NCBI GenBank assembly: GCA_964599375.1
Contig: CAZREW010000011.1
Location: forward strand, 1 to 64,000
DNA from: JAUWCL01 sp964599375
GTDB lineage: Bacteria > Krumholzibacteriota > Krumholzibacteriia > Krumholzibacteriales > Krumholzibacteriaceae
DNA: 64,000 bases
Reading direction: 5' to 3'
In this document: positions 8,527 to 17,800 of the stretch, piece by piece
Layout: each line of letters begins with the position of its first letter
Position numbering within the stretch: position 1 is the first letter of the stretch
The notes under the pieces: model-generated
What the model was told of the DNA's origin: nothing
Database searches by the model: none
Seen by the model: only the letters and a program-made list of their open reading frames with translations
Made by a program: the position numbers and the translations under genes

Positions 8527-8928
8527 ATGAAGAGTCTCTGGGGACAGGGTGAGAAATATCTGAGGATCCACCGGGCTTCGCTCGATGTAAGCCCCGGCGT
8601 GGCGAGGGCTCTCGTGATCGGGCTTATCGTGCTGGTCGTCATCATATTCATCGCCGGGGATGTCGGCTTGTGGAACCTCTGGCACGCACAGATGGCGCTC
8701 GAAGTGATCGAGAAGGACAACAGTGTGCTGGAAAGCGATATCTCATACCTTCGCAAGGACATCGCCGAACTGGAGAACGACCCGTTCGCGATAGAGAAAG
8801 TCGCCAGGGAAGCATACGGATATATGAGACCCGGCGAGAGGGTCTACAGGATAATAACACTGCCCCCAGCAAATAAAAACGGACGCAGGACATCGACCGT
8901 CCTTGACAACGGGGACGCAAATCCATAA
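8527..8928 (+). CDS. FtsB/DivIC-like septum formation initiator
   Basis: This is a small bitopic cell-division protein. FtsB/DivIC proteins join FtsL and FtsQ/DivIB in the divisome. The 133 residues have a short cytoplasmic part, one membrane helix (about 27-46), and a coiled coil (about 55-84, LEVIEKDNSVLESDISYLRK). The conserved DPFAIEKVAREAYGYMRPGE follows, where the motif of alternating A, RE, YG and PGE typifies the family. A 30-residue polar tail follows. It sits 9 bases after eno, presumably in the same transcript. The promoter of the downstream tRNA lies in its 3' end, and the -10 box begins on its TAA stop. Confidence 0.85.
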   Translation: MKSLWGQGEKYLRIHRASLDVSPGVARALVIGLIVLVVIIFIAGDVGLWNLWHAQMALEVIEKDNSVLESDISYLRKDIAELENDPFAIEKVAREAYGYMRPGERVYRIITLPPANKNGRRTSTVLDNGDANP

Positions 8929-8931
8929 TAT
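8903..8931 (+). promoter_or_regulatory. Near-consensus promoter of tRNA-fMet
   Basis: TTGACA (8903-8908) and TAATAT (8926-8931) are separated by exactly 17 bases. The predicted start point is about 8-10 bases before the tRNA. The -35 box lies inside the last codons of the FtsB-like gene, and the -10 box begins on that gene's TAA stop. Confidence 0.8.
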
Positions 8932-8945
8932 TCATCGGGAAATGA

Positions 8946-9022
<77 letters not shown>

Positions 9023-9030
9023 ATAGGAAA

Positions 9031-9060
9031 CGGTCCCGGCGACAGTCGGGATCGTTTTTT
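9031..9060 (+). terminator. Rho-independent terminator after tRNA-fMet
   Basis: CGGTCCCG (9031-9038) pairs with CGGGATCG (9047-9054), with one G-T pair and an 8-base loop, and is followed by six T residues. It starts 8 bases after the CCA end. Its T run reaches the stop codon of the convergent minus-strand gene. Confidence 0.85.
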
Positions 9061-11014
9061 ATCTGATGAGAAGCATCTTCGCGGAGGATTCCATCTCCCC
9101 GCTCCGGACGCGGCAGAAGTAGATCCCGCTCGCCGCCGGCCTGCCGGCGTCGTTCCTGCCGTCCCACGTCACCTGGAACCGTCCACCTTCCGCCTCTCCA
9201 GGGAGGAGCCTCCTCACCGGCCTTCCCGAGAGATCGTATACCGTGACTTCCGGCTTGACAGGGACTGGTCCTGGCGACATCAGGGCACTTCTGCCTCCGC
9301 CCAGCGGGAACGAAGCGTTGAAACTAATCTCAGCCGATCCCGAGAATGGATTGGGATACACCGTCACGGAAAGAGCGGGAGGGACTGTATTGCCATCGTG
9401 ATCTTCCGTGCCGGATGTTACACCCATCAGGTCCATATACCAGCTTTTCGCGGCATACAGTTCATCGAAGAGACGGATCGAGTCCTCAGGAGCGGCCCAT
9501 TCTCCTTTTTCAAGCGCCAGGTCGATGAGCGAGTCCACCCGTTCCGCCAGGAAGAGGACAGCTTCCCTCTTGTGGATATGCTCGCCATCATAGTCGAAAT
9601 AGAACGCACCGGTATGCGCGAAAAGCCGGTCACCGACAGTCACCCATTCCACTGCCGGACCGCAGGCCATGGCCGCTATCCAGCAGCTCTCGAATATGAA
9701 AAACTCGCTCCTACCAGAGATGACGCGGGGGTCGCCGCCGGGCACCAGCGTGTCGACCACTCTCCCGTTCATCAATATGTCGACCCGGTCCATCGGAAAC
9801 GCGCATACGGCTGTGAGATCGAGGATGATCTTGTAGGTGTTCCTGAAGATATAAAGGCTGTCTCCTATCCCCCATGATCCGAGCATGTCGAATTCAGTGA
9901 AAAGCGGTCCGTTCGTGACAAAAGTCCGCCCCGCCGATATTCCGTCGAGCCATTGATAGATATCGGGGGTATCTCCCTCGTGCTCTACATAGACCCGGAA
10001 TCCTCCCATCGGCGCGTCGGTGTACCTGTTGACGGCCGCGTCGCTTCCAGCGCACGGCGGCATCCTGAACCCGCAGTTAAGCAGCGCATACCACATATCC
10101 AGTTCTATCCCGCCGTCGACGTTCGAATAGCTCATGACCTCGACCGCGTCTACCTTTCCCTGGATCACATCTACCGGTAGTTCCCTGCCGAGGCCCGATC
10201 CGGGCCAGTCCTCTATCTGATCGTAATCATGTGTCGTCACGGGATGGGAATATATCATCAGCGGCCCGTCCTGGGCGTGCACCGAGTCGGCCACGTCCAT
10301 CAGCAGAGTGCCCCAGCCCGTGCTTGACGGCAGTACAAGTCCTTTCAGCCCGGGCAGCGCGCAATGGCCGTAGACGAAACTGCGCAGCTCCTCGGACATG
10401 TAGACGATGCAGTCCTCAGTGCTGACGGGGTCGGGACCGCCGGTGAAGTGGAATCCGTTATCCAGGCAGTTCACAAAATCGAGGTTCTCCGCCCGCCCTA
10501 CCCAATGCGCGTCCGCCGGGTCGAGATTGTAGATCCCGCCGATATGGTCTATGTGGACCTCTACGTCGCCGCTGTACCATCCCGCTCCCCTCATGTCGAC
10601 GAACCTTTCGAGCTCGCAGGTCACCGTCGTATCCCCGAGGATCGTCAGCGTATCCACGTAGGGGTAATACTCGGGGCCCCTCGCGATCCTGATGACAGTC
10701 CTGCCCCCCGGAACTGAAAAAGCGAAATCCCCGTCGGCGTAGAAGTAGCCTCCTCCGTAGGTGTGGTAGAGTGAAGAGTATATATAGGGGAATCGGCTCT
10801 GGCCGAGGCTGTCGACGACACTGCATCGGGCCGGGACCAGTTCTCCGCTCCCGGAGTCGACCACAAGGACAGTCAGGATGGGACCTCCCAGTGCCGGTGC
10901 CACGGCCGCGGAAAGGCAGAGAAGGACGGCTGGGGAAAGAAGCCGGGAGCGATGCTCCCGGCTTCTGCTCACAGTGCGATCTTTTCTGAACGATAAACGC
11001 GGCCGGAAGTCCAT
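9059..11014 (-). CDS. CehA/McbA-like PHP-type metallohydrolase with type IX-like C-terminal domain
   Basis: This is a secreted protein resembling the CehA/McbA branch of PHP-fold metallohydrolases. The 651 residues start with a basic region and a hydrophobic leader (about 26-43). A beta-sandwich segment follows, then the PHP-like core from about residue 145. That core contains WYSGDVEVHIDHIGG, a GFHFTG segment, MIYSHP and CAGSDAAVN. In relatives the first motif usually reads GDLHxH; here the first His is replaced by Glu (E152), with H154 kept. The last 100 residues hold a YPNPFSG motif, VYDLSGRPVRRL and WDGRNDAGRPAASGIYFCR. This is the same C-terminal domain as in the proteins at 230 and 55493. 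The gene begins 4 bases after the stop of the lipoprotein gene, so the two are co-transcribed. Confidence 0.7.
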   Translation of the reverse strand: MDFRPRLSFRKDRTVSRSREHRSRLLSPAVLLCLSAAVAPALGGPILTVLVVDSGSGELVPARCSVVDSLGQSRFPYIYSSLYHTYGGGYFYADGDFAFSVPGGRTVIRIARGPEYYPYVDTLTILGDTTVTCELERFVDMRGAGWYSGDVEVHIDHIGGIYNLDPADAHWVGRAENLDFVNCLDNGFHFTGGPDPVSTEDCIVYMSEELRSFVYGHCALPGLKGLVLPSSTGWGTLLMDVADSVHAQDGPLMIYSHPVTTHDYDQIEDWPGSGLGRELPVDVIQGKVDAVEVMSYSNVDGGIELDMWYALLNCGFRMPPCAGSDAAVNRYTDAPMGGFRVYVEHEGDTPDIYQWLDGISAGRTFVTNGPLFTEFDMLGSWGIGDSLYIFRNTYKIILDLTAVCAFPMDRVDILMNGRVVDTLVPGGDPRVISGRSEFFIFESCWIAAMACGPAVEWVTVGDRLFAHTGAFYFDYDGEHIHKREAVLFLAERVDSLIDLALEKGEWAAPEDSIRLFDELYAAKSWYMDLMGVTSGTEDHDGNTVPPALSVTVYPNPFSGSAEISFNASFPLGGGRSALMSPGPVPVKPEVTVYDLSGRPVRRLLPGEAEGGRFQVTWDGRNDAGRPAASGIYFCRVRSGEMESSAKMLLIR

Positions 11015-11017
11015 CCC

Positions 11018-13246
11018 CTACTCTCCGGTCAGGCCCCACTCCTCGAAAACGACATTGGCTATTGAATCGACCGCCGTGTGCCTGAAGAACCACAGAGGTA
11101 AGCCGAAGTGGACACTCCGCGCCGCTACGGCGGGAGGTCCGGCTCCCTCGGGCACGACACCGGCATACTTGTTGACCCAGATGGCGACAGTTGCGTTGTC
11201 GAGAGGGGATCTCGTGCTGCGAGATTTCATCCGGTACATCGGATGGAAGCATCTCTGCTGATTTATTCCTCTTGTCTCGATCCAGTAAGCCGGATCATAA
11301 GCTTCGACGTAATAGAATCCCCTGACTCTCGGGTCGAAGAACATCCCCGTCCGCGTGACGTCAGGACTCAGAGTCAAAGTAGCCGGCAGACCGGGATAAT
11401 TGGCGGTGATCGTATCTTCCTGGTCGATGACGCACCTGCTGAGGGCGTCCTGGCTAAGAAGCCTCACCGGCATATCCCCGCCGGTCCTGAAAGAGCCTAC
11501 GATCTTGTCTACCACTGACAGGCAGTAATCCCTGTATCCCATGCAGTTCACGCCGCTCGTGTCCCCCTGGCTCGGCGTCATGTCGAACTTGAAGGTGACC
11601 GGGAACTCCGGTGCGAGCAGGAAGATCACGGCAAGCCCTCCGGAGGCGAGGTCGGATCTTCCACTTGTCCAGAGATGCCCGCCTCTGAACAGGAACAGTG
11701 ACAGGTAATTGATAAGCACGGTCGAACCCTCGCCTATCATCGATTCCGGAGTGAACTTGATCACCTTCGGCAGCGCTCCATCCTTGGAGTTCCCGTAGGT
11801 CCAGATAATGTTCTGGTACTTGCCGATGATCCTCATCTCCGGTGGTACATTGTTGTGCGCGCGGCAGTCGAATACATCCCGGTCCGCGATGAACTGGGAA
11901 TCCTTCGAGCAGATGTCGATCCAGAACTCGTCGTGTGCCTTCTCGTCAGGAAGCATCATGTTCGGCAGCACATCGTCGCCCAGGGCCCAGTCATCGACCC
12001 ACAGGAGGGTCCTCTCCATGGAAAACGGTATGATCTCGATCTGTACTCTGCCCAGAGTGATCTTGCCACCGTTGTCTACCGCCTCGACATATATGGTATG
12101 TATGCCGCTGTACCATGTCCTGGGCTGAGCGCATCTGATGTAAGGACTTGGATCGCAGGCCCACTGGCTCGGGTCATCGAGCTGCTGGATGTCCCATCCG
12201 TATCTGTAGCTTCTGATCTCCCCGCCGTAGCTGCTCGCGTCGGCCGACCAGCAGAAATTCAGCTCGATCCCCGGCGGCAGCTCGACCTGGACCGCATTGA
12301 GATTGGTGCCCATGAACTTGAATCCGCCGATGAACGGCTCTGTGATGGACAGCAGGGGACCAGCCTTCGGGGAGACCAGGAACTGCCTGACGTTCTGGTC
12401 CTTCTTGAATACGGCGGTGACCGCCCCTGCCTCGTCCTTAGCCTGCACCGCGAAGATGTGAGACAGGTTGTTCTCGAGGATCTCGTCATCTCCCAGGATC
12501 GTCGAAGTGCCGGAATCTCCATCGGCCCTGTAATATATCCACGGCCCCCACATCGGTTCATACCACTCTGGATTCAGATTGAGGTCGAGTATGATATTGA
12601 ACGTCGGATTGTATATCCCTTCATGGTCGGCGACCTGGGACCAGAGGTACCTGATCGAGTCCGGCGTCTGGTAATTGGTGGGACTGTCGATCGGGTCCCT
12701 TCCCTCCCAGCGGAATGTGATCACATTACTGTAGGTCCTTACCGTACCCAGTGGATGGGTTATCTGGACATACGGAGCGAGAGTCCAGGCGGTGAACGAC
12801 CTGTACACGACATCGGACCGCTTGCCGAGCATGTCGACTCCGCGCAGAAACAGCGTATGGGTCTTGTCATACTTGGTGTAAAGGATGTTCTCTTTCCAGG
12901 GTCTCGGATCATCGTCGGCCGTGACCTTGATAACGCTGTCGTATGAGAAGGTGAAGAACCACTTATCCAGCCCCGTGGTGTCTGACGGATCGAATCCGAT
13001 CGGATCGCCGTCGACCACGGTGAACTCGAAATGGTCTATCTCGCCGTCCGGGTCCCACCCGCCCCAGTAGAAATGCACCTGGTAGCTGGTAGTATCCCCC
13101 TCGACCGGACCGCTTGAGAGCCAGACCTCGGGCGCCTTGTTTTTGTTGTAATCGCCTGTGAATACGCTGTTCGAGCATCCGGCAGCGATTGCAAGCAGCG
13201 CCATGCATGCCGCCACTCCGATGTGCAGATACCTCTTCCTTACCAC
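11018..13246 (-). CDS. Large lipoprotein with Ig-like domains, function unknown
   Basis: The 742-residue product begins with a lipoprotein signal peptide ending in LLAIAAGC (lipidation at C24), so it is probably anchored in the outer or inner membrane. The early region (about 38-165) resembles a fibronectin/Ig-like fold; phrases such as VHFYWGGWDPDGEIDHFEFTV are typical of such domains in FCB bacteria. Further similar segments follow to about residue 410. The C-terminal 330 residues (from about LLWVDDWALGDD) are compact and unrecognised. The neighbouring CehA/McbA-like gene follows after 4 bases. A good promoter lies about 100 bases upstream. No catalytic motif was found. Confidence 0.65.
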   Translation of the reverse strand: MVRKRYLHIGVAACMALLAIAAGCSNSVFTGDYNKNKAPEVWLSSGPVEGDTTSYQVHFYWGGWDPDGEIDHFEFTVVDGDPIGFDPSDTTGLDKWFFTFSYDSVIKVTADDDPRPWKENILYTKYDKTHTLFLRGVDMLGKRSDVVYRSFTAWTLAPYVQITHPLGTVRTYSNVITFRWEGRDPIDSPTNYQTPDSIRYLWSQVADHEGIYNPTFNIILDLNLNPEWYEPMWGPWIYYRADGDSGTSTILGDDEILENNLSHIFAVQAKDEAGAVTAVFKKDQNVRQFLVSPKAGPLLSITEPFIGGFKFMGTNLNAVQVELPPGIELNFCWSADASSYGGEIRSYRYGWDIQQLDDPSQWACDPSPYIRCAQPRTWYSGIHTIYVEAVDNGGKITLGRVQIEIIPFSMERTLLWVDDWALGDDVLPNMMLPDEKAHDEFWIDICSKDSQFIADRDVFDCRAHNNVPPEMRIIGKYQNIIWTYGNSKDGALPKVIKFTPESMIGEGSTVLINYLSLFLFRGGHLWTSGRSDLASGGLAVIFLLAPEFPVTFKFDMTPSQGDTSGVNCMGYRDYCLSVVDKIVGSFRTGGDMPVRLLSQDALSRCVIDQEDTITANYPGLPATLTLSPDVTRTGMFFDPRVRGFYYVEAYDPAYWIETRGINQQRCFHPMYRMKSRSTRSPLDNATVAIWVNKYAGVVPEGAGPPAVAARSVHFGLPLWFFRHTAVDSIANVVFEEWGLTGE

Positions 13247-13347
13247 TTTGCTCTCCCCTGGTGGGGTCGGTGCCGGCGGTATTCGAATATCGCTCCATCT
13301 GGTTCCGGACGGTATCCGTCACAGGAGCGAGCCTTCATCTCACTGTA

Positions 13348-13376
13348 AATATAGAATCCATACCCAACCCGGTCAA
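13348..13376 (-). promoter_or_regulatory. Promoter of the lipoprotein/CehA-like unit
   Basis: On the minus strand TTGACC (13376-13371) and TATATT (13353-13348) are spaced by 17 bases. The lipoprotein start codon is about 100 bases downstream, leaving a moderately long leader. Confidence 0.6.
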
Positions 13377-13404
13377 TATTCAAGACAGGCTGCCTAAGGA
13401 TCCT

Positions 13405-14715
13405 CTACCTCGTCGAGTTCCCCTTCGCCTTCTCAATCTTCGGCCAGATGTCGGCCACAACGTCACGGTGGACGATGTAAGTGAGCATCTTGAGCCTGAT
13501 GTAGTCGTCCCTGTAGAAGAGGTAGCCCTCGAATCTTCCCCTCCTCGACGCCCTTGCCGAATCCTTGATAAGGTACCAGTCCCTCCCCTTGACCTTCTGG
13601 TATGCCAGCAGGTGGACGCCGTGGTCATCCTCGGTGGTCCTGTTGTACATCCTCAGTTCACGCGAGTCCTGGTCGATGTAATCCCCGGGTATGTCGAATG
13701 TCGGAACGACCGCCGCGTCCTGCTCGCCGTAGTATCCGGGCTCGGAGACGTCGCCTCCTATGCAGACCGTGTATCCTGACTGCGCGGCTTTCTTTATATA
13801 CTTGTAATAATCGTCCAGCGGCACGTTGTAGTAGGTGCGCGTGGGACGCCAGTTATCGGGCGCGTCGAAGGCGGTCATCGTGTCGAACGGCACCGATAGG
13901 GTCGACATGAGCTGCACGTAATCCGCCGGCTCGATGTCGAGGACCTTTTCGTAGAACTCGTGTGGGGTCATCGTCGTGCCCTCGTATTCGAACGTCTCCG
14001 GCGGACGACCCAGGTGTTCGTCGAGTATGATCCTCACATGTCCTATGACCGCTTCCTCGTCCCAGTATCCCTTGTCCCTGCATAGTCCCAGGAATGCGTT
14101 CAGCTCATCGATCAGCGGCGAATGATTGTGCCTGGTCGATCCGTTCAGAAGGCCCGTATAGGCCTCCGCCGGAACGGCGCCGTACTTCTCCCATATGAGG
14201 AGCACGCCGTCCGATTCGCCTCCCTCCGCCATCGGCTGGTTCCCCCTCTTGCGGACGTATCCGCGCGCCTTCTCGACATATTCCCAGTAGATCGTGTGGA
14301 GCTCGGAGACTTTGACTTCCCGTCCGTGCAGCCTCTTTACCTCGGATTCGAGGAAGGAGGTGGTACTGAAGCACCAGCACATCCCCGTGAGGTACTGCGG
14401 GACCGGCGCGAAATGAAAGGGGGCCTTGAAACTGGCTGGCGATGCGGGCATCGCTATGGACGAGAAATCGAAACGGATTATCTTCCTGCCCTCTTTCTTC
14501 TCCTTCTCCTGGGCCTTATAAACGGAATCGATGTCATTCGTGACGCTGTCGGCTGCCGCCTTGAGGCTGTCCATCTGATCGATGATGCTCTTTAGGACAG
14601 GGTCCGGCCGGTACTTCTCGTAACGCACCCTGTCTCTCTTGTCAGCGGCAGCCCCCGCGGTCAGCAGAGACGTCACGATCACGGTCATCAGGAGAACGGC
14701 GGAAACATATCTCAT
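13405..14715 (-). CDS. Papain-like C1 peptidase (bleomycin hydrolase/PepC-related), exported
   Basis: This is a secreted cysteine-peptidase homolog. The 436 residues start with a signal peptide (about 1-24), then a charged helical segment. The catalytic framework is visible. Q107 (oxyanion) is followed at +6 by C113 in GMCWCFS, and H365 lies in DDHGVHLLAYQ, which aligns with the papain DHAV..GY motif. The position of the active-site Asn is occupied by Asp (D385 in WYLIKDSARAS), and the usual Trp after NS is missing. The family Asn orients the catalytic His, so activity may be altered. The long insert between C113 and H365 and the WxYYKYIKKA-like region fit the C1B group. GGAGG lies ahead of the ATG. 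It is transcribed separately from the tricorn operon. Confidence 0.8.
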   Translation of the reverse strand: MRYVSAVLLMTVIVTSLLTAGAAADKRDRVRYEKYRPDPVLKSIIDQMDSLKAAADSVTNDIDSVYKAQEKEKKEGRKIIRFDFSSIAMPASPASFKAPFHFAPVPQYLTGMCWCFSTTSFLESEVKRLHGREVKVSELHTIYWEYVEKARGYVRKRGNQPMAEGGESDGVLLIWEKYGAVPAEAYTGLLNGSTRHNHSPLIDELNAFLGLCRDKGYWDEEAVIGHVRIILDEHLGRPPETFEYEGTTMTPHEFYEKVLDIEPADYVQLMSTLSVPFDTMTAFDAPDNWRPTRTYYNVPLDDYYKYIKKAAQSGYTVCIGGDVSEPGYYGEQDAAVVPTFDIPGDYIDQDSRELRMYNRTTEDDHGVHLLAYQKVKGRDWYLIKDSARASRRGRFEGYLFYRDDYIRLKMLTYIVHRDVVADIWPKIEKAKGNSTR

Positions 14716-14785
14716 ATTGAGACCTCCATCTTATCCGGAATGCCCGGGTCAATATTTTCAAAGCACCTTAACACAGATCGCCTGA

Positions 14786-14820
14786 TAATAAAAGGGCCGG
14801 CTCCCTTATGGGAGCCGGCT
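14786..14820 (-). terminator. Strong rho-independent terminator of the tricorn operon
   Basis: GCCGGCTCCC (14796-14805) and GGGAGCCGGC (14810-14819) form a perfect 10-base stem with a 4-base loop. On the minus strand the stem is followed by TTTTATTAT. It lies about 40 bases past the tricorn-type stop codon and ends the long minus-strand gene series. Confidence 0.9.
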
Positions 14821-14858
14821 CCAGCGACCTACATCATCAATGCCGTCGTGACGTTGCC

Positions 14859-17800
14859 TCAGGGGCTCTTGTCCGCTCCTTTCGGCGTCTCGGCCTTGGT
14901 TTTCGGATTCTTCTTGATCTCCTCGAGAAGATACTCGACCGCCTTCTCGATCATCGGTTCCCTGCCGGCCTGAATAAGGCCGGGATCGTCCCAGCAGTAG
15001 ATGTCGGGGTCGACTCCGACCCCCTCGACGTCCCACTCGCCCTTCTTGTTGACGAAGGCGAACCCTGGCACTGCGAACCCGCCGCCATCGACGAAGCCCG
15101 GCGAGAACCCGTAGCCGATAAGCCCTCCCCATGTCTTTTCACCGATAAGCGGGCCGAGGCCCCCTTCACGGAAGTAGAACGGGAAGGCGTCTCCGCCGGA
15201 GGACGAAAGCCCGTTGATCAGCATCGCCTTCGGGCAGTCGTTCACTATGAACGGAGTGGCGGTGAGCCTCGAGTTGCGGGAAGCCCAGAAGCTGAACGGG
15301 CGCCTCATCATGATCTCGACCATCTCGTATGGCGAGTGCCCGCCCCCGTTGTACCTCTCGTCGATGATCAGGGCGTCCTTGTCCATCAGGGGCTGGAAGT
15401 TGGTGAAGAACGACCTGTACCCGTCGTACCACGTGTTGGGGATGTGCATGTAACCGATCTTGCCTCCGGAGAGCCTGTCGACCAGTTTCCTGTTCTCCTC
15501 TACCCAGTCCATGTAGATTAGGCTCAGCTCTGAGTCGATCGGTCTTACGCTTATCTCCCTTGCCGACTTCATGTCGGGTTTGTCGCCGATCTTGAGCGCG
15601 ACCGGTATCCCGACCTTGTTCTCGAGATATATGTACGGGCTCACATCGGCGGTGAGCTCGTGGCCGTCGATCGCGAGCAGATACGAGCCTTCCTTGACGT
15701 TGAGGCCCGGCTCGGTCAGGGGCGACCGCTCGTTGTCGTGCCAGTTAGCCCCCCCGTAGATCTTCGCGATCTTCCATCTGCCCTTGTCCGCCTCGAACCT
15801 GCAACCGAGAAGACCGACGCCGACTCGCTCGACCCGCGGGAAGTTACTGGGGAAGACGTATGTGTGGCCTGCGTTAAGCTCACCGATCAGCTCGCCGAGG
15901 ATGTAGTCGAGATCGGTCCGGTGCGCGACGTAAGGCACCAGGACCGCGTAACGGTCGCGCATCGCCTTCCAGTCGACGCCGTGCATATTCGGATCGTAGA
16001 ACCAGTCGCGCATGATCCGCCACGCGTCGTTGTAGATCTCCTTCCACTCGACCAANNNNNNNNNNNNNNNNNNNNNNNNNNNNNNNNNNNNNNNNNNNNN
16101 NNNNNNNNNNNNNNNNNNNNNNNNNNNNNNNNNNNNNNNNNNNNNNNNNNNNNNNATCTTCTCTATGCCTTTCTTCTCTTCGGCGTCTTTCTTTTCGTCT
16201 TTCTTCTTATCGCCTTCGTCCTTCTTGTCAGCCTCGGGCTTCTTCTCCTCGGCGGGCTTCTCCTCGTCGCTCAGCGGCACGAGAGGGTTGGGCGTATCGG
16301 CCGACAGGGTCCCCATGTAGAGCCTGTCCTGCCAGTCGCGCTCCCTGTACATGAAGTCTCTGCTCGAGACGAAGTAGATATACTTCCCGTCCTTCGAGAA
16401 GACGGGCTCGCGGTCGTTTGTGAACCCGCCGGTGAGCCGCATGTTCTTGCCCGACTGCAGGGAATGGACCCATATCGAGCTCATCCAGTTGTCGTCGAGC
16501 TTCGTGTAGCAGATCCAATCGCTCTCAGGGGAGAACGAATAGTCGCCGATCCCCTGCATGTCGCTCTGGTCGGCTTTGGTCTTCTTTCCGCTCTCGACGT
16601 CTACGATCCAGAGAATGTTCTTCTTGTCGGTGATCGCGATCTTCTTACTGTCTGGCGACCATTTCGGGCCCATCATCCATGAGTCGGCCCCCCTGGTTAT
16701 CTGCTTCGCCTCACCGCTTCCGTCCTGCGGATAGACCCACAGCTCGTACTCGCCGCTCTGCTCTGAGAGCGCGGCGACCCATCTGCCGTCCGGCGACCAC
16801 TCGACCTCGCGCTCGCGGACCGCAGGGGTCATGGTGATGTCCCTCGGTATGCCGTGCTCTGCCGGAACGGTGAAGATGTCCCCGCGCGCCCCGAACACTG
16901 CTCGCGCGCCGGAAGGGGAGATCGAATAGCTTTCAACGTCTCCGCTCACATCCATGAACACGGGGCGGGTGTACGGCTTGTCGCTGTCGAGAGTGATATC
17001 GATCTTCTTCGTATCGCCGCTGGCGGTGTCGTGCCAGTAGAGGTAGCCCCCGTTCTCGAAGATCATCCTGTCCCCGCCGCGGCTCGGGAAGAGCACGTCG
17101 AACTCGTCGAACGCTGTCACGCGGTCGAACTTCTTCGTGGGGATGTCATATCGCCAGATGTTGAGCTTCCAGTTCTCGTCGCGATCGGAGGTGAAGTATA
17201 TGGCGTCACCGATCCACATCGGAAAGTTGTCGGTCCCCTCCCAGTCCGTGATCCTGTCGACCTTGTTCGTGCCGAGATCATAGATGAACACGTCCTGTGC
17301 CCTGCCCGCCGTGTATCTCTTCCAGTTACGGAACTCACGCGACTTGATGTCGTACGCGAGCTTCTTCCCGTCGGGAGACAAGGTAGCCGGGCCGCCCTCG
17401 GGGATCTGCAGTTCCTTCTCGATGCCCGGGTTCGCCGGATCGACGAGGATGTACCTTCCGACCCTGCGGCCGAAAGGCGTCCTGTTGGCGCGCACGAGTA
17501 TATACTTCCCGTCGGGCGTCCAGTCTAGGATCATGTAGTCGAAACCGCCCCTCGGGGGCATCGGGCCCACGTCGGGGTAATATGTCAGCCTCTTCGGGAC
17601 CCCTCCCTCGAAAGGCACGACATAGACCTGGCGCGACCCGGCGTACTCGCCGGAGAACGCGATCCATTTGCCGTCCGGGGAGATCTTCGGAAATACCTCG
17701 ATCCCCTCGGGCATCGATGTGACACGGCTGGCGCGTCCGCCCGCGGCTGAGACGGTCCATATGTCTCCAGCGTAAACAAAGGCCACCTTGTCGCCCATTA

